From NCBI RefSeq assembly GCF_043641665.1, contig NC_092182.1:21823241-21887240 (forward strand): 64,000 bases of DNA, in the 5' to 3' direction. The stretch is from Enoplosus armatus (Eukaryota; Chordata; Actinopteri; Centrarchiformes; Enoplosidae). The position numbers and the translations under genes were made by a program. Under the pieces are notes generated by a model. It was given only the letters and a program-made list of their open reading frames with translations, ran no database searches and was not told the DNA's origin. Of this stretch, positions 26,005-40,323 are shown piece by piece. The stretch's first letter is position 1. Every line of letters starts with the position of its first letter.

Positions 26005-28009
26005 TTTGGGTATCTAACCCCATAACATCTCTGTTCTTAAAACTGTGCCTCTTTTACTCAGGATATTCCTCAAACCTCACATCAACAATTTAATGGGGAT
26101 TTTTTTTATTCCGTAGAAAGTAGAAAACTGCCCTCAGCAAGATCTTTTGATTATCCAGAGAAACTGCGACACTGTATGTGTGAAATATAATTTCTCAATG
26201 CTGTTAGCATCACAAACAAAAGTCCATTCTCCTCCATTATATTGAGGTGCAGGCAGAGACCTCAGAGTCTGATGTTTTACAACTCGGCCCAACAACACCA
26301 AAACTCTCTTTATACTATCTATATGGCCCGACACCAGTAGAGGTTAGTGAGAAAGTTAAAAATTTTTCCTGTTAATTGGGTGAGCCCTCCTTCAGCACCC
26401 GACTTGTCGCTGTCCAGTGAAAACCATATTTGGTGATTTTTTTAGGTTTTTAGAGAAACTGAAGGATTAAAATCTCTTGTGGGTTTAGACAATTCTCGTA
26501 TGTCTGAACCCCTCTGAAAACTCCTCAAGTAGTCTAAAAAATAAACTGACAGGAAGCTTAAAACAAGGTGTTTTTCTTATTTCGTGCTCTAACGTAAGGC
26601 CTGAGTATAATAAGTTTTCTGTTGCAGTATGATCCCTGAGTTTCAGAACAAATACCAAAACTATACATTTTTCTACAAAACAAGCAGCCATGCAAGAATA
26701 CCCAACCCTACCGTCACCTAGCTTAGATACATCTTTTACAAAAGCTTAACTCACACCATGACAGTAGGGAATACAGTTAAATAATGTCTGTCCCTGAATA
26801 CATACATAAATGCATACATTATATACAAGCAACATTTCTGGCTGAAGGACTTGAGATAGTCTGGCAGTCCCAGCTGTGTGGCTGCTTTTTGGTTCACAGA
26901 AAGTATTTTTCAGAGAGCCACCAATAGAGCCTCTATCCCTCAGCACCCAAATCCTGCAATCCCTCAAACTCCTTCAGCCTTTTGCCAATTAGGAGCGCCG
27001 CATATTCTGTTTCCAACCGTTTCCCTGCAGACTCTCCTGCTGTAAACGGTAGTTATAGCCAATATGGCCTCATGATGGGGGTGAGCAGTTAATCCCCGAC
27101 TGCAGATACACAAACACACCTCCACAGTCTAATCAGCACGTGCTGTTTTCATCTGTGACGAAATTCCTCTGACACTTTTCTGCTGTTTGTCTCTTGTGAT
27201 ATCCTGGCATGATGCCGACACGTGGTTCATTCATTCACAGTGCAGGAGGTCAAGGTCTAGACAAATGCATCATCATAATCTGTGTGGAAGACTGGAATGG
27301 GATCAGACTGCAAAATGCTTTCATCGCTGTGTACATAAATATACATGAAGCCGACAATGATGCAGAGACTTGATGGCATCTTGGAACATAAAGCATAAAG
27401 GCCTGGCATATAGCTGTGTTGCACTTTAGATATTTTCCCAGTGTCAGAGCTGATGTAATCTGGGTGTCCTGTCATAAACACCGCAGGGATGTATTTTGTG
27501 CTGTCTTCTTTATTACTTGCATTGTTATAAATGGCTCTCTGGGTCCTCTCAGTCAGCAGGATTAGAGCCCAGGATTAAGATTCTTCACCGTGAGCGAGTG
27601 GGTGTGCAGTGAGCGAGGAGAGTTATTGGAATTGCCATCATTATCCTCTGGATATCTCATCATGAACTTCTCACCTCAGTGCTCCTTCAGCTGCACTGTA
27701 TGCTGCATTTGCTGAATGCACACATCTGCAGAACATTAACTTTACAGATGTTCAAAAAGTTTCACTTTTTAATGCGTGTTTGCTGAAGTATGGCGGCACT
27801 TTCTTTTTCTTGCTCCTCTGATTATGTTACCCATATCTCTTAAGCTAAATCTTAGTTTGGCTTTATCTTGCATCATTTTACACAGGATGATATTGGTTAA
27901 TTGCATGAAGTATGTTACATCCTACAATTGCACAATCATAGCAAGATGCTGTATTTGCATTGTCCATAGTATGCTTTGCACTGTGGCGGAGTTGCTTCTG
28001 TCCCCTAAA

Positions 28010-28110
28010 GCTGTGGTTCTCAACCTGGGGGTTGGGATCCTCACAGAAGGTGGCGAGTTGAATGTAAGGCACCGCAAAGATTTCTGGGGTATGAAACAAG
28101 AAAAATAGGA
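28010..28110 (+). mobile_element. hAT-like MITE fragment (5' end only)
   Basis: It begins gctgtggttctcaacctggg, the hAT-type terminal phrase, and continues ggttgggatcctcac with a purine-rich body. No matching inverted end was seen downstream, so it is probably truncated. The 110-codon frame that runs through it (27776-28108) shows no domain. Confidence 0.45.
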
Positions 28111-28920
28111 TTGTTTTTTCCGTACTGTATGCTTTAACTGCGTATGGTTTTACTTATGTAGGTTTCTCAAAAAAATGGAAATGAATTGGTCTAGAAAAGG
28201 AAATTCACTCTTTGATTAAACTGCTTACAACAACAACTCGTATTAAGGGGCTGCTCTCACAGGAAATATGCGTTTTTGATTTTGGTCGGAGGAACATTAA
28301 AGGGTATAATTAATTAATGTAGTATAATCATTAATTAAATCTTCGAATGCAGTAAACACCACATACTTACTCTAAAAGTGATGGAAGGTGAAAGAGCGGA
28401 TTTTTCCTTTAACTTCAACATTCTTCAGACACAAACTGCCATATTTCTACATTAATGTCACAAATACCCGAGTATGTGCTGCAACTGATCACTGCTGAGG
28501 ACTGTTGAGTAACTGGACGCTGTAGTTGGGTTTGAGTGTGTGTAAGGGGTGAAACGTGTGTGCGCGTCTTGTTCTCTCAGCACAATGCACTTTCATAAGA
28601 TGCCCTGTTGCCCCCAGGAAGCTCTTTGCGCGCTCAACAATAAAATGAAATGGTATTGGAGGCGATGGACTGGCATTTCACAAGAAGCCGCGATGATAAA
28701 AGAGAAAGTAGAGGGGGACTCTTAGCCTGGAGAGTAGAATTAGGCGGTGAGCTGCACCTTTTGTTCACCGCCGAGTCTTTGTATGACGACAAACACATCC
28801 AGATTGACTTGTCCTTCAGTCCAGACCTTGGGAAGTTACTTTTAATGATAGCTGATCTACATAATGGAGGAGTAGAGAGTGCTGGGTGACACACAAATTC
28901 TCACTCTCTCTGCTCTGGCA

Positions 28921-28921
<1 letters not shown>

Positions 28922-28966
<45 letters not shown>
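28922..28966. repeat. (CA)n microsatellite
   Basis: A pure CA run of about 45 bp. The Thr-His and Cys-Val frames on both strands are artefacts. Confidence 0.95.
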
Positions 28967-30437
28967 GTCTTGCTCTCTTTCGCTTTCTTCCTCTGCAAAA
29001 TCTGGCGAGGCGGCGGCTGCTGTCTGAAAACAACGAGGCTAGCACATCTCATCACCACAGCAACAATTACAGTTCTATTTCAAGCTTATCTTTGCCTGGG
29101 TGTGTGTGTGTGTGTTTCGTTGAATTAATAATATGATCCTTCTCTGTCAATCTGTCAGTCACTTAAACGCCTCACAGAGAGCGAGAAACAGAGAAACTGT
29201 GAGCCGGAGATTTCCCTGATTCCTGTCCTCTGCCCTGCGACGGCCTGCATGAACGAGCACTTTGTAGTTTGAGTCCTATCTGCCGCCATTGAGGAAGATG
29301 ACTGCGATAGCCCATATTTCTCTCATCATTCCCTTGACGGCTGGCAGGATTAATGACAAAGCCGCAGACTACATCACTCGTCAGCCATCTTGGGTTAAGG
29401 ATGACTCAGCCCTTTTTGCCCATCGTAGACTCATTAAACATCAAAAGGAATGCCTGATGAGCTCTGTAGTTGAAATAATGCACAGAATTTGTTACGCAGT
29501 AAACAGTATTTAAAGTGGTCCTTTGAGGAGCCTGTTTCAGGTGTGCTGCTGCATTTCCCACTCAGAGTGTCTGCTAGCGCGTTTCCCAGCGCATGTTGCA
29601 AGATGCTTGTGTTTACGGTGTCTTGATGTGACATTCTAAAGAGGAAAAACAGACTGTGCCATTAGGTCTGAGGCAGATGTAAGTGGTAGTGGGAGATTAG
29701 GAACCAGGCTTTTGTCTCGTGTTTCTGACTTCCTGAGCATGCTGGCCGGCTTCCACCTCATTTCAGTGCCTAATACCTTCCCTTTCTTACTGTTTTCTCC
29801 CTCTCTCAATTATTGAATACGTCTGGCTCCACAAAAAACATGACTTCACTTTTATGGAGACATGATTTGACAACAAGCCTGGGATCAGAGGGACCCTCCC
29901 ACAAGCGGAGAACAACACAATTCACTTGAGTCACACTTGTTTTTTTAGATATAACTTGAAAATTCGTTTCTCTCCAGCAGAAACAGTGTTTGCATGCATT
30001 TGTGCAAGATGTAGTTTTGTATGTGAAACAGGTAAGAGTGGAGAGAGGGGGCGAATGAGAAATGTACGTCGGTTACACCAGAGGTTTCCGAACTGAGCCG
30101 GGAGGATGCACATGACCAGAGGGAAGAACGTGGATTGGAATAAAAGCTGAATGAATCTGCTTGATTTGGGAACAATAAACAAACAAGAGCGCTCGGATAC
30201 CAGCAAAGCTGTCAAGATTCAGTTTACACTACCATTATTCTGAAGTCAAAAAACATGTAAAGTAGCCTACAAGATGGGCAGATTTTTGATTGGAGAAAAA
30301 AACCCAGTGATTCATGTTGATCAAACATGTCAGTCAAATCCAAAACATGAAAATGCTTATCTTGCTCTCAAGATAACTGTCAATATAACAGGAGAAGCCT
30401 GTGTTCTTTCTTGTCTGCAAGCTTAACTTGCATTTTT

Positions 30438-30838
30438 AGCCATGCTAGCAACAGAAATATCTTAACAACTATCAGATGGATTGCCTTGAAATTTTGTACC
30501 GATATTCATGTTCCCCAGTGGATGGATTCTACTGACTTTGGTGATCACCTGACTTTTCCTCTAGCGCCACCATGAAGTTGACATTTGTGGTTTTGAGTGA
30601 AATGTTACATTCATGTCCCCCTCCACCAGCACGTCAACATTTTCACTTTTTCCAGTACTGTAGTACTTCCAGTTTTATGACCAAAATACCTGCATAACTG
30701 ATGACAGTTTAGTGCTAATTGGCAAATGCTGCACACTAATCTAAGACGGTGAATGTGGAAAACATGACGTCTGCTAAACATCAGAATGTTAGCATTGTCA
30801 TTTAGCTCGAAGCACGATTTGAGCTAATTGCTAACACC
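30438..30838. repeat. Teleost-type interspersed repeat
   Basis: It contains the phrases gccatgctagcaac, cagatggattgccttgaaat, gatattcatgttccccag, ctttggtgatcacctgactt, ctctagcgccaccatga and catcagaatgttagcattgt in that order. They are familiar together from fish genomic DNA as an old dispersed repeat. No coding frame remains. The class is uncertain. Confidence 0.6.
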
Positions 30839-33828
30839 ATCTAATGATAAACCTGTGAAAATGTTATTTTGCTCCTTTTGTTTTCCCAATATTCATCACC
30901 AGTTGATAAAAATCCAGCTGATTAACATGTCGGTGAGGAGACACACACACACACACACAGCAAAGTTCAGATTTTACTGTCAATGTGTTGCAAACTTTGG
31001 TTAGATGGATAAATGCTCTGTTATTATGAGGTTTTGCAGACATGTTGTCTGAGCCAGATGCTAAGTGGGGACCCACATGGGATGTAAAGTGTGTGTTTGT
31101 GTGTCTGTGAGTTCATTCTCCAGCTGTCCCATTCTGCACAGACCACATTAATGATAGAACAGAGGCATGGGCCATAGACTGCTCATTAAAGACAGAGTAG
31201 AGGGAGAAATGTGAAATGGAGAAGAGTAGAGGCTGTAGAGGAATGTGAGACGGCGGAAAGAGAGAACTAGAACTGGAGTCTGAAGGTTTGAGAAACAAAA
31301 AGTGAAGGTACGCAAAAAAAACAACACAAAATAGAGCAACGACATGACTCAGCACCTGCAGGGCAACACTTCTCCTTCCTCTCACCACCTCTTCTCGCAC
31401 TTTCTTCCTCCTTCCTTTCTCTTTCCTCTCCCCACCCTCGTCTCTCTGTCTCTCTGGGACCAGGACTTCTTCTTTCCCCTCACATTATCACAGCAGCTCT
31501 GGCACTCCTGCTGTTGTTGCTGCTGTTAATTCGCCCGGCACACCCCCACCGCTGCAGTTCTGCTGAGTTGGGCTGATCTCGCCTTTACCTAACAGGAGGA
31601 AGGTCATGATGGTGGTGATAGACAGAGGGGAGGGGGTGGAAGGCAGAGGACAGGAGAGGAGAGCATATGGTTAGTTAACTTTAATGCAGAGGCAGATGTC
31701 TCTGTACGTGTGAGATCAGTGGGCAGGAAATGTGTCACGCTGTGATCCTACGAGGGACTATTTGTAGCTTTTATTGTCGGGGTCTGTGGCTTTGACCTAT
31801 GTGTGACACATGTGGCTTGCAGCGTTGGTGGGAATGGATTTAAGCTCTTTCCACTGTTGCCCTTATCATGATAAAAGAGAATAAATACTCATTGCATATT
31901 TAAAATATCTGACTTTACTGTCACACAGTCCAATTAATTTCAGATTATTTTCACTGCAAAATGTTATTAGATATGAGGTTTGTGGACGTTGGTAATGCAG
32001 CAGTAACACACTGTCTACATGCACATTCACACTGCCTTTGTGTGTGTGTCTGTCTCTCTCACAAAAACACACAGTCCGAAGTAATTGAACATTGCCTTGG
32101 ACCACTTTAATTTGCCAAGTCATGCCAACATCAAAAACACAAATCTAATCACCATGCTGGATTTTTATTTTGTCTTGTTGTTTTTTTTTCTCCCCCCTTT
32201 TTAGTTCATCTTTTTAAGCCGCTTATGCCAGACCTCTGTCCCACTGCTAAAATGAGGTGAAGTGACATGAGTGTATGTAGAGAGAGGTCTGGGCACTGCC
32301 TGTTTAACTTTGCATAGCTCTGTATTCAGCCAGCCAAGCAGACAGACTGGGAGACACAGTGGCCCATCAGGCGAGCCGCTCCGCTCCTCTAATGCAGAAT
32401 CCTCCAGCCGTAGTAACACTCCACATGCCAGTTATATAAGTGAAGAGAATTCATCTGACGGTACTGCGTGAGGTGTGAGATTATAAGCCAGGCTTATGGC
32501 ACACCACTTGCACTCTTTGCTTCCCTCAGCAGAGTCAGCGAGATGCCCCGTGATCCCAGTCTCACGTACAGCTGTCTGAAAAATTGAGCGGTAGCCCTGT
32601 TGTAAACTTGCCGCTCAAAGGTGCCCTGAGGCAATTTTGTCCCCTAAAATGGACACAGGAAGCTGCAAGGTTAGAGCAGGATGGAGGAGATTGGGGGAGG
32701 GTGGGGATTGGCGCTGTCAGGCCAGCAAAATGATGACAGGAGCCAAACCAGAGGTCTTGCAGTTGTTGGTGCCTTGGCGGGCCCCCGTTTGACTGAGTGC
32801 GACAGGGGAAGTGGAGAGCCTGATGAAGAGGATGTTGGTGACCTGTCATACATCACATGATGGATGGAGAGGGAGGCCAAGATTCGGGGGCTACAGTAGT
32901 ATCTGTCTGCCTGCGAGTATGGGTGAAACAGAGCATTAGAGAGAGGGATTTAAAAGCACAGAGTGTAAGAGACACCTCAGGGTAAAATCTCCGAATGTGG
33001 AGAATGCAGAAAACCAGAAACACACAGAGAAGCAGAACAGGCCAAAAAAATAAAAGTATAGCTGCCCTGTTGTTTTGGGTAATGCTTAACGGCGCTCAGA
33101 TTACATTTTTATGATGATTGTTCACTTATTACGTTGGCTTTCAGTTCTTGTGGGATTTTTTTAAATTAGAAACGTTGTTACGTTGTTATATAAAGCAGCT
33201 TATTGTTTCAATTTTTTGTTGGTGCAAATTAATTTAATAGTGGACAGAAACCAATATAAACACATAAACAGAGCGATACAGTAGTAGTGGGTTTTAAAGC
33301 AATAATTAACACATACACCATACAGACTACTGTGGCATATTATTAGTTGGTAAAGAAAATATATTAAATGTGTCCCTGAACTCTTTTCTCTTTTTTTTTC
33401 GTTTTAAGTGGCTTTATTGGGGAAAAAAATCATATTCTTCCACACTGTATTGTATATTACATATCAACTTCTTCAAATTTCTTACAGAAGAAAGGGTTGG
33501 GCGATGCTGACAAATCCTCTGACACCTAATTATAATATCATTTTATATGACAAAATTGTGACCTCTGGACATGCCTCCCTACTCTGTTCCTGCAGAAGCC
33601 TGGATGGCGGAGTGTGTCGTCAGGGATGTTCAGCCCACCTGCACCGACTGGCTACTCTATATGAACTATTTCTCTCTCCTGTGGCTTCCACCCTGTTTGA
33701 TTTTGTTGAATTTAGTTTTTTTTTTCTTCTAGTTTCTCTTTTAGTTATGTAAAATATACCTATTTTTAGGTACAACTCATGTGTGGTCTCCCCTCCTTTG
33801 AGCCTTGAGCCACGTTGTGACAAACTGG

Positions 33829-33880
<52 letters not shown>

Positions 33881-35189
33881 TACACATACTATGCAATGAA
33901 TATATTACAATGTGATCTACCATTGAGAAATATTCAAATCGGCTCCGTGTTTACATGATTTAACACACAGCTCCCCATAATTCAGCCTGACATATTTGGT
34001 GTCTTTGGAGACTTTGGGATCACTACTAGAATTAGAAGTTCTGTGGGTCTGAACAATATTCAGAGACTGTCCTCTCAAGAAAAATGACAGCATGAGGCCA
34101 AAAACATCATATGTTTACATTTAAGTGACAAAGCCCCCTAGTGGCCGCATGAAGTATGACTCTTTTCTATCAGAAGCAAAGAAAGAATTATTGTGATGTT
34201 TTAGAGCCACAAAGTCTGCAAAGGCAGGAGGTAGGGGTGGCTGGATGGGTAAATAAAGTATCAAACATCAGACAGAGACCGCTGTTCACTTCTCGTTTTC
34301 CTACTCACAGTCCATGTTTGTTTCTTCTAACCATGACAACAATCATAGTTATGTAACCCACAGACCATGATCTCTTCCTAACCCTAAACCTAAACCTAAG
34401 GTTTGGTTAGGTTTAGGTCAGATTAGAAAAATGCGTATATGTGTCATTCTGCAGGGCAAATATAACAGATATATTTTGTTGTTTAATTTGGAGGATTTGT
34501 TGATATTTAGCTGCACAGCAAGTTCATAATGGCTGACCCAAAAATAGGTCACGGTTTACGGGTTAAGAAGTACACTTAAACTAAAAACTACTAAACTACT
34601 TTTAATGGTAAATAACAAAACAACATATCCCTTTTAATGATGTAAATTCTGACAGATCTCTCCTTCTAATTAAAAATGATCCACTACACACACAGTGAAG
34701 ATCTTTGATTAAAGCATACTGTATTACAGCAAGTGTCTGGAAGTCCCATGTGTATCTATTAGAGAGAAAAAAGAAAGGAGGGTGCTCAGTCTAATAAATG
34801 GGTTGCATGTGAGAAACAGCAATTGCAGTCTTTTTCACACAGATTCCAAGCATACATGTGCACCCTGTGACTTTCCAAATGTCTTTGGGCAAAATATGTA
34901 GAATTCCTGCCTTTGCTGTCTCTGAGATGACCCAGTGCACTGTGAAAGGTGTCGGGGAACAGCTCCAGACCTGGTGACATATTCCCTATTCAGAGGACTG
35001 TTAATTAAGTGACATTCAGAGACAACAGAGATAATGACCTCCCAGTGGACGCCCCCACATGCCTTGGGGAAAATGCCTCACAATGAAATGTCGCAATAGA
35101 CACCAGGCGTTTGTTTGCTCAAATTTCACTGTGTTTGAAAAAAGACCCATCTGGAGAAAATGAAACAATTCTACACGCAGCGATGATCC
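30839..35189 (+). other. Long intron before exon A, segment 6
   Basis: No exon is supported. It holds a (TA)n microsatellite at 33831-33879, a hairpin built from AACCTA-like units at 34388-34418, and the 42-nt source segment 31132-31173 that recurs inverted at 35260-35301. 31195-31270 is purine-rich and 31370-31470 pyrimidine-rich. Confidence 0.6.
33831..33879. repeat. (AT)n microsatellite
   Basis: An uninterrupted AT run of 49 bp; self-complementary and probably unstable. Confidence 0.95.
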
Positions 35190-35611
35190 TTAAAGGAATA
35201 GTTCAACATATTGGGAAATACGCTTATTTGCTTTCTTGCTGAGAGATAAATAAGAAGAAGGCCCATGCCTCTGTTCTATCATTAATGTGGTCTGTGCAGA
35301 AGACCGAACACCGCTCTCATGTCTGTACGGTAAAAATGAAGCTATACAACCAGCAGACGGTTAGCTTAGCTTAGCATAAAGGCTGGAAACATCACAGCTC
35401 CAGGCCAAGAAAAAGTCCAGTATATAATCTTCCATAAAACCACAGCATGTCCTCTTTAATCCGTTATTTGTACGGATTAAATGAATAAGATGTAACGTGT
35501 TAATAAGTGAGCTTTAGAGGTGCCTAGATTGATTTTGTTACCTTTTGGAGTCTTTGTGCTAAGCTACATAGGATAACTGGCTGCTGGCGGTAGCTTGAAC
35601 TACTCTTTTAA
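35190..35611. mobile_element. TTAA-ended foldback MITE, copy 1 (rearranged)
   Basis: The left end reads ttaaaggaatagttcaacat followed by gcttatttgctttcttgct, and the right end reads gaactactcttttaa. Both ends include TTAA. The internal signature ggttagcttagcttagcata is shared with the element at 44568. The right arm has lost most of its inner part. A 42-nt stretch (35260-35301) inside the left arm is foreign to the family: it is an exact inverted copy of 31132-31173. There is no ORF. Confidence 0.75.
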
Positions 35612-37326
35612 GACTCCTTGGTGGCTGTGAGTATGAATGTATTTTTATTCAGTTTTTTCTCATCAGAAAACCTTTAATTTGCAATCCAGTGATTGCATCA
35701 GAATTAGATAATTGGTTAGGTGCAGTTTCGATGAAGATTTGATTTGCACCAATAAGATAAAGTTATATTACAAATTCAAACCGTTTAATCGACAGCAGCA
35801 AATTCAAACCGCTTCTTCAGCTGTTTTGAGAAATTTAGAAAATAACGGACTGATTGCAAATTGCGTGAAAGCTGGAGCACCAACATAAAAATAAAATTAA
35901 AACACCTCATCACGAATTAACTTATGTAAGGAAACAAACAACTCTATTATAACTGATGGTAGAAGTATTATTCCTTCCTTCATTGCTAACGGGGATCGCA
36001 GTACTTCAGTTTCAATGTGTCTTACAATCTTACATAATCATTTTCACAAAGTGAATGAGGGCAGTTTTTTGATAACATTTTGGATTTGGCAGAACAAATC
36101 TCTTCAAACAGATGCATGACGTGCTCGTGTGTGAGAGAGAGTTATGTCTTCAGCTGGGAGTGTTAATCTAATTCTGTGGCTTCTGAGTGAGGTGTTGGTC
36201 TAAGTGAGGATGTTAACAGTCTGTCGCCTCACCAGGGGTGCCAGGCACTGCTTCCATCACTGCAGATATTTTCTGAGCCTCCAGTTTTTGAGAGGAGGAG
36301 TACTGCTGATGCTAGGTGAAATGGCAACACGGTGCTGAAGGATTCCCGTGGGTGACCTTGTTCTTTTCTGACACATCCTCTGCAGCCACTTCATGCAAAA
36401 ATGACATGGTAGCCGAGGAGAGCAGAGGCTCTTCGGATGAGTTGAGTGTAAAGCAACAGCCTGATTTAAAGGGAAGCGTCCACTTGATTAGTCAAATCTC
36501 ATCCAATTTGGAGGAAGCCTGAGAATACAGCTCATGATATAACTGACAGGAAATACATTTTCTGCCATCACATTGACTGCAGGATAGTGGAATTAAATGA
36601 AAAAATACATGAATTGTTAAGAAAGGAGAGAAACTCTCAGAATTTTAAAGGTAAGAAATTTCATCACATTTCTTTCCTTCTTTAAAGACAGTTACCCGAC
36701 AGTATGTTCATCTTCCTGGCTGGCTGTAGAGAAGTAACCTATGAGTGAGTGGACGGCTGATTGGTCACAATAGAGCCCATTGAGTCCCCGTCGCAGAAAA
36801 ATGAGACCTGCTACAATGGCAGTGTTATCTGGGGAGGAGGAATGGGGAACTCTGATGTGACAGCGTCACTAACAGTCTCTGACGGGACCCAGGAAGCCAC
36901 AAAGACCACATTGTAGCACTGTACTTGTACCGCAATGAACAGCTCAGAGCAGTGTGTGTGTGTGTGTGTGTGTGCGCATGCTTTTGTATTATTGTATTCA
37001 TACATGGAAGTGTGACTGAGCACGCACGCTCTACTGCCTTACAGTCGGACACATTCACACCTGGCAGCTCTACTGTACAGCCACAAGCATCTGCTGCTGA
37101 GGACTGCTGATTGTAGAAGCATGATGTGGGCATGTGTGTGAATCACTGAGGGCACTTGACTACTGTAAGAAGATGTTGCCATTCTTTCATCATCAAAGAG
37201 AGAGTTTCATCACCACAAATGCAAAGTTTTTGCTCTGCAATTAAGAGTTTAATATGTAGAGTAATATTTGAAGTGATTGGTTTGCGCAAAGGGAGATTTT
37301 GAGAACAGGAAAAGATCAGAAACTAG

Positions 37327-37508
37327 TCAAATCAAGTTTATTTTTAAAGCCCAATATCACATGCAAAGTCTTACTGGGCTTTAGAGGCCCACAACATCAG
37401 TGATTGCTGACCCAACCCGAGCTCTCAAAGAAGACGAGGAAAACAGCTAAAAAGAAAATCCCAGCACTTAAGGAAGAAAAACAAAAGGAAGACACCTCAG
37501 GGAGGGAA
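37327..37508. repeat. Interspersed repeat (AAGTTTATTTxTAAAGCxC type)
   Basis: It begins caaatcaagtttatttttaa followed by agcccaatatcac, continues gggctttagaggcccacaac, and runs into an A/G-rich part ending gaagacacctcagggaggg. This order is common in fish intergenic and intronic DNA. It overlaps the 5' third of the orphan open frame at 37404-37880, so that frame's Lys/Glu-rich N-terminal part is repeat-derived. Confidence 0.55.
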
Positions 37509-37880
37509 TTCAAAGACATTTACAAAAAAGTAACCAAGTCTTTCAAAGGACATAGTCTCAAAACGTTACCAGCCAGCGTGGCGGGTGTTCATTTCGGGCT
37601 CAGATTTCTAGTCGCTCCCCTCACAGGATTTGCTATCTTCCGAGTTGTGTACCTCATATCTGAGGCTGAAGTATCTGCATCCATGCAAGACGTCATTAAA
37701 GGAGAAGAAAACTGCAGCTTTCATTCATGTATCTTATCTACAGTATCTTTGTTGCTCTCGCTGTTGCTATTATTGATTATTGTTGCTATATTGGCAGCAA
37801 ATACTGCGCCTAAATACAATCTGAATTTCACTGAAAAGCCAGTTGACATACCACAGATAGGGGTGTTTAGCTTTGAGTAA
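37404..37880 (+). other. Orphan open reading frame with predicted membrane segment (unproven)
   Basis: 158 codons are open from just after a TGA at 37401 to a TAA at 37881. The first codon is TTG. The first in-frame ATG comes late, in SASMQDVIKGEE, about two thirds of the way in, so it does not look like a normal start. The conceptual product has a Lys/Glu-rich N-terminal third (repeat-derived), a moderately hydrophobic stretch near residues 60-84, and a strong membrane-like segment near residues 111-131 containing LLLSLLLLLIIVAILAAN. I do not recognise it. Frames of this length are expected a few times by chance in 64 kb, so it is recorded as a candidate only. Confidence 0.15.

Positions 37881-40323
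<2,443 letters not shown>

Larger units (their letters stand above)
22222..30437 (+). other. Long intron before exon A, segment 5
   Basis: No exon is recognised. It holds GT microsatellites at 22807-22826 and 23416-23453, a TCCC run at 22966-22982, a CT run at 25591-25620, a CA run at 28922-28966, a repeat copy at 25798-26004 and a hAT-like fragment near 28010. 23040-23290 is unique sequence with a pair of identical 15-mers (see findings). Confidence 0.6.

Noticed and set aside
28650..28889. Pair of about 80-codon frames on opposite strands
   Set aside because: Mirror frames with no domain; one is necessarily a shadow and neither has support.
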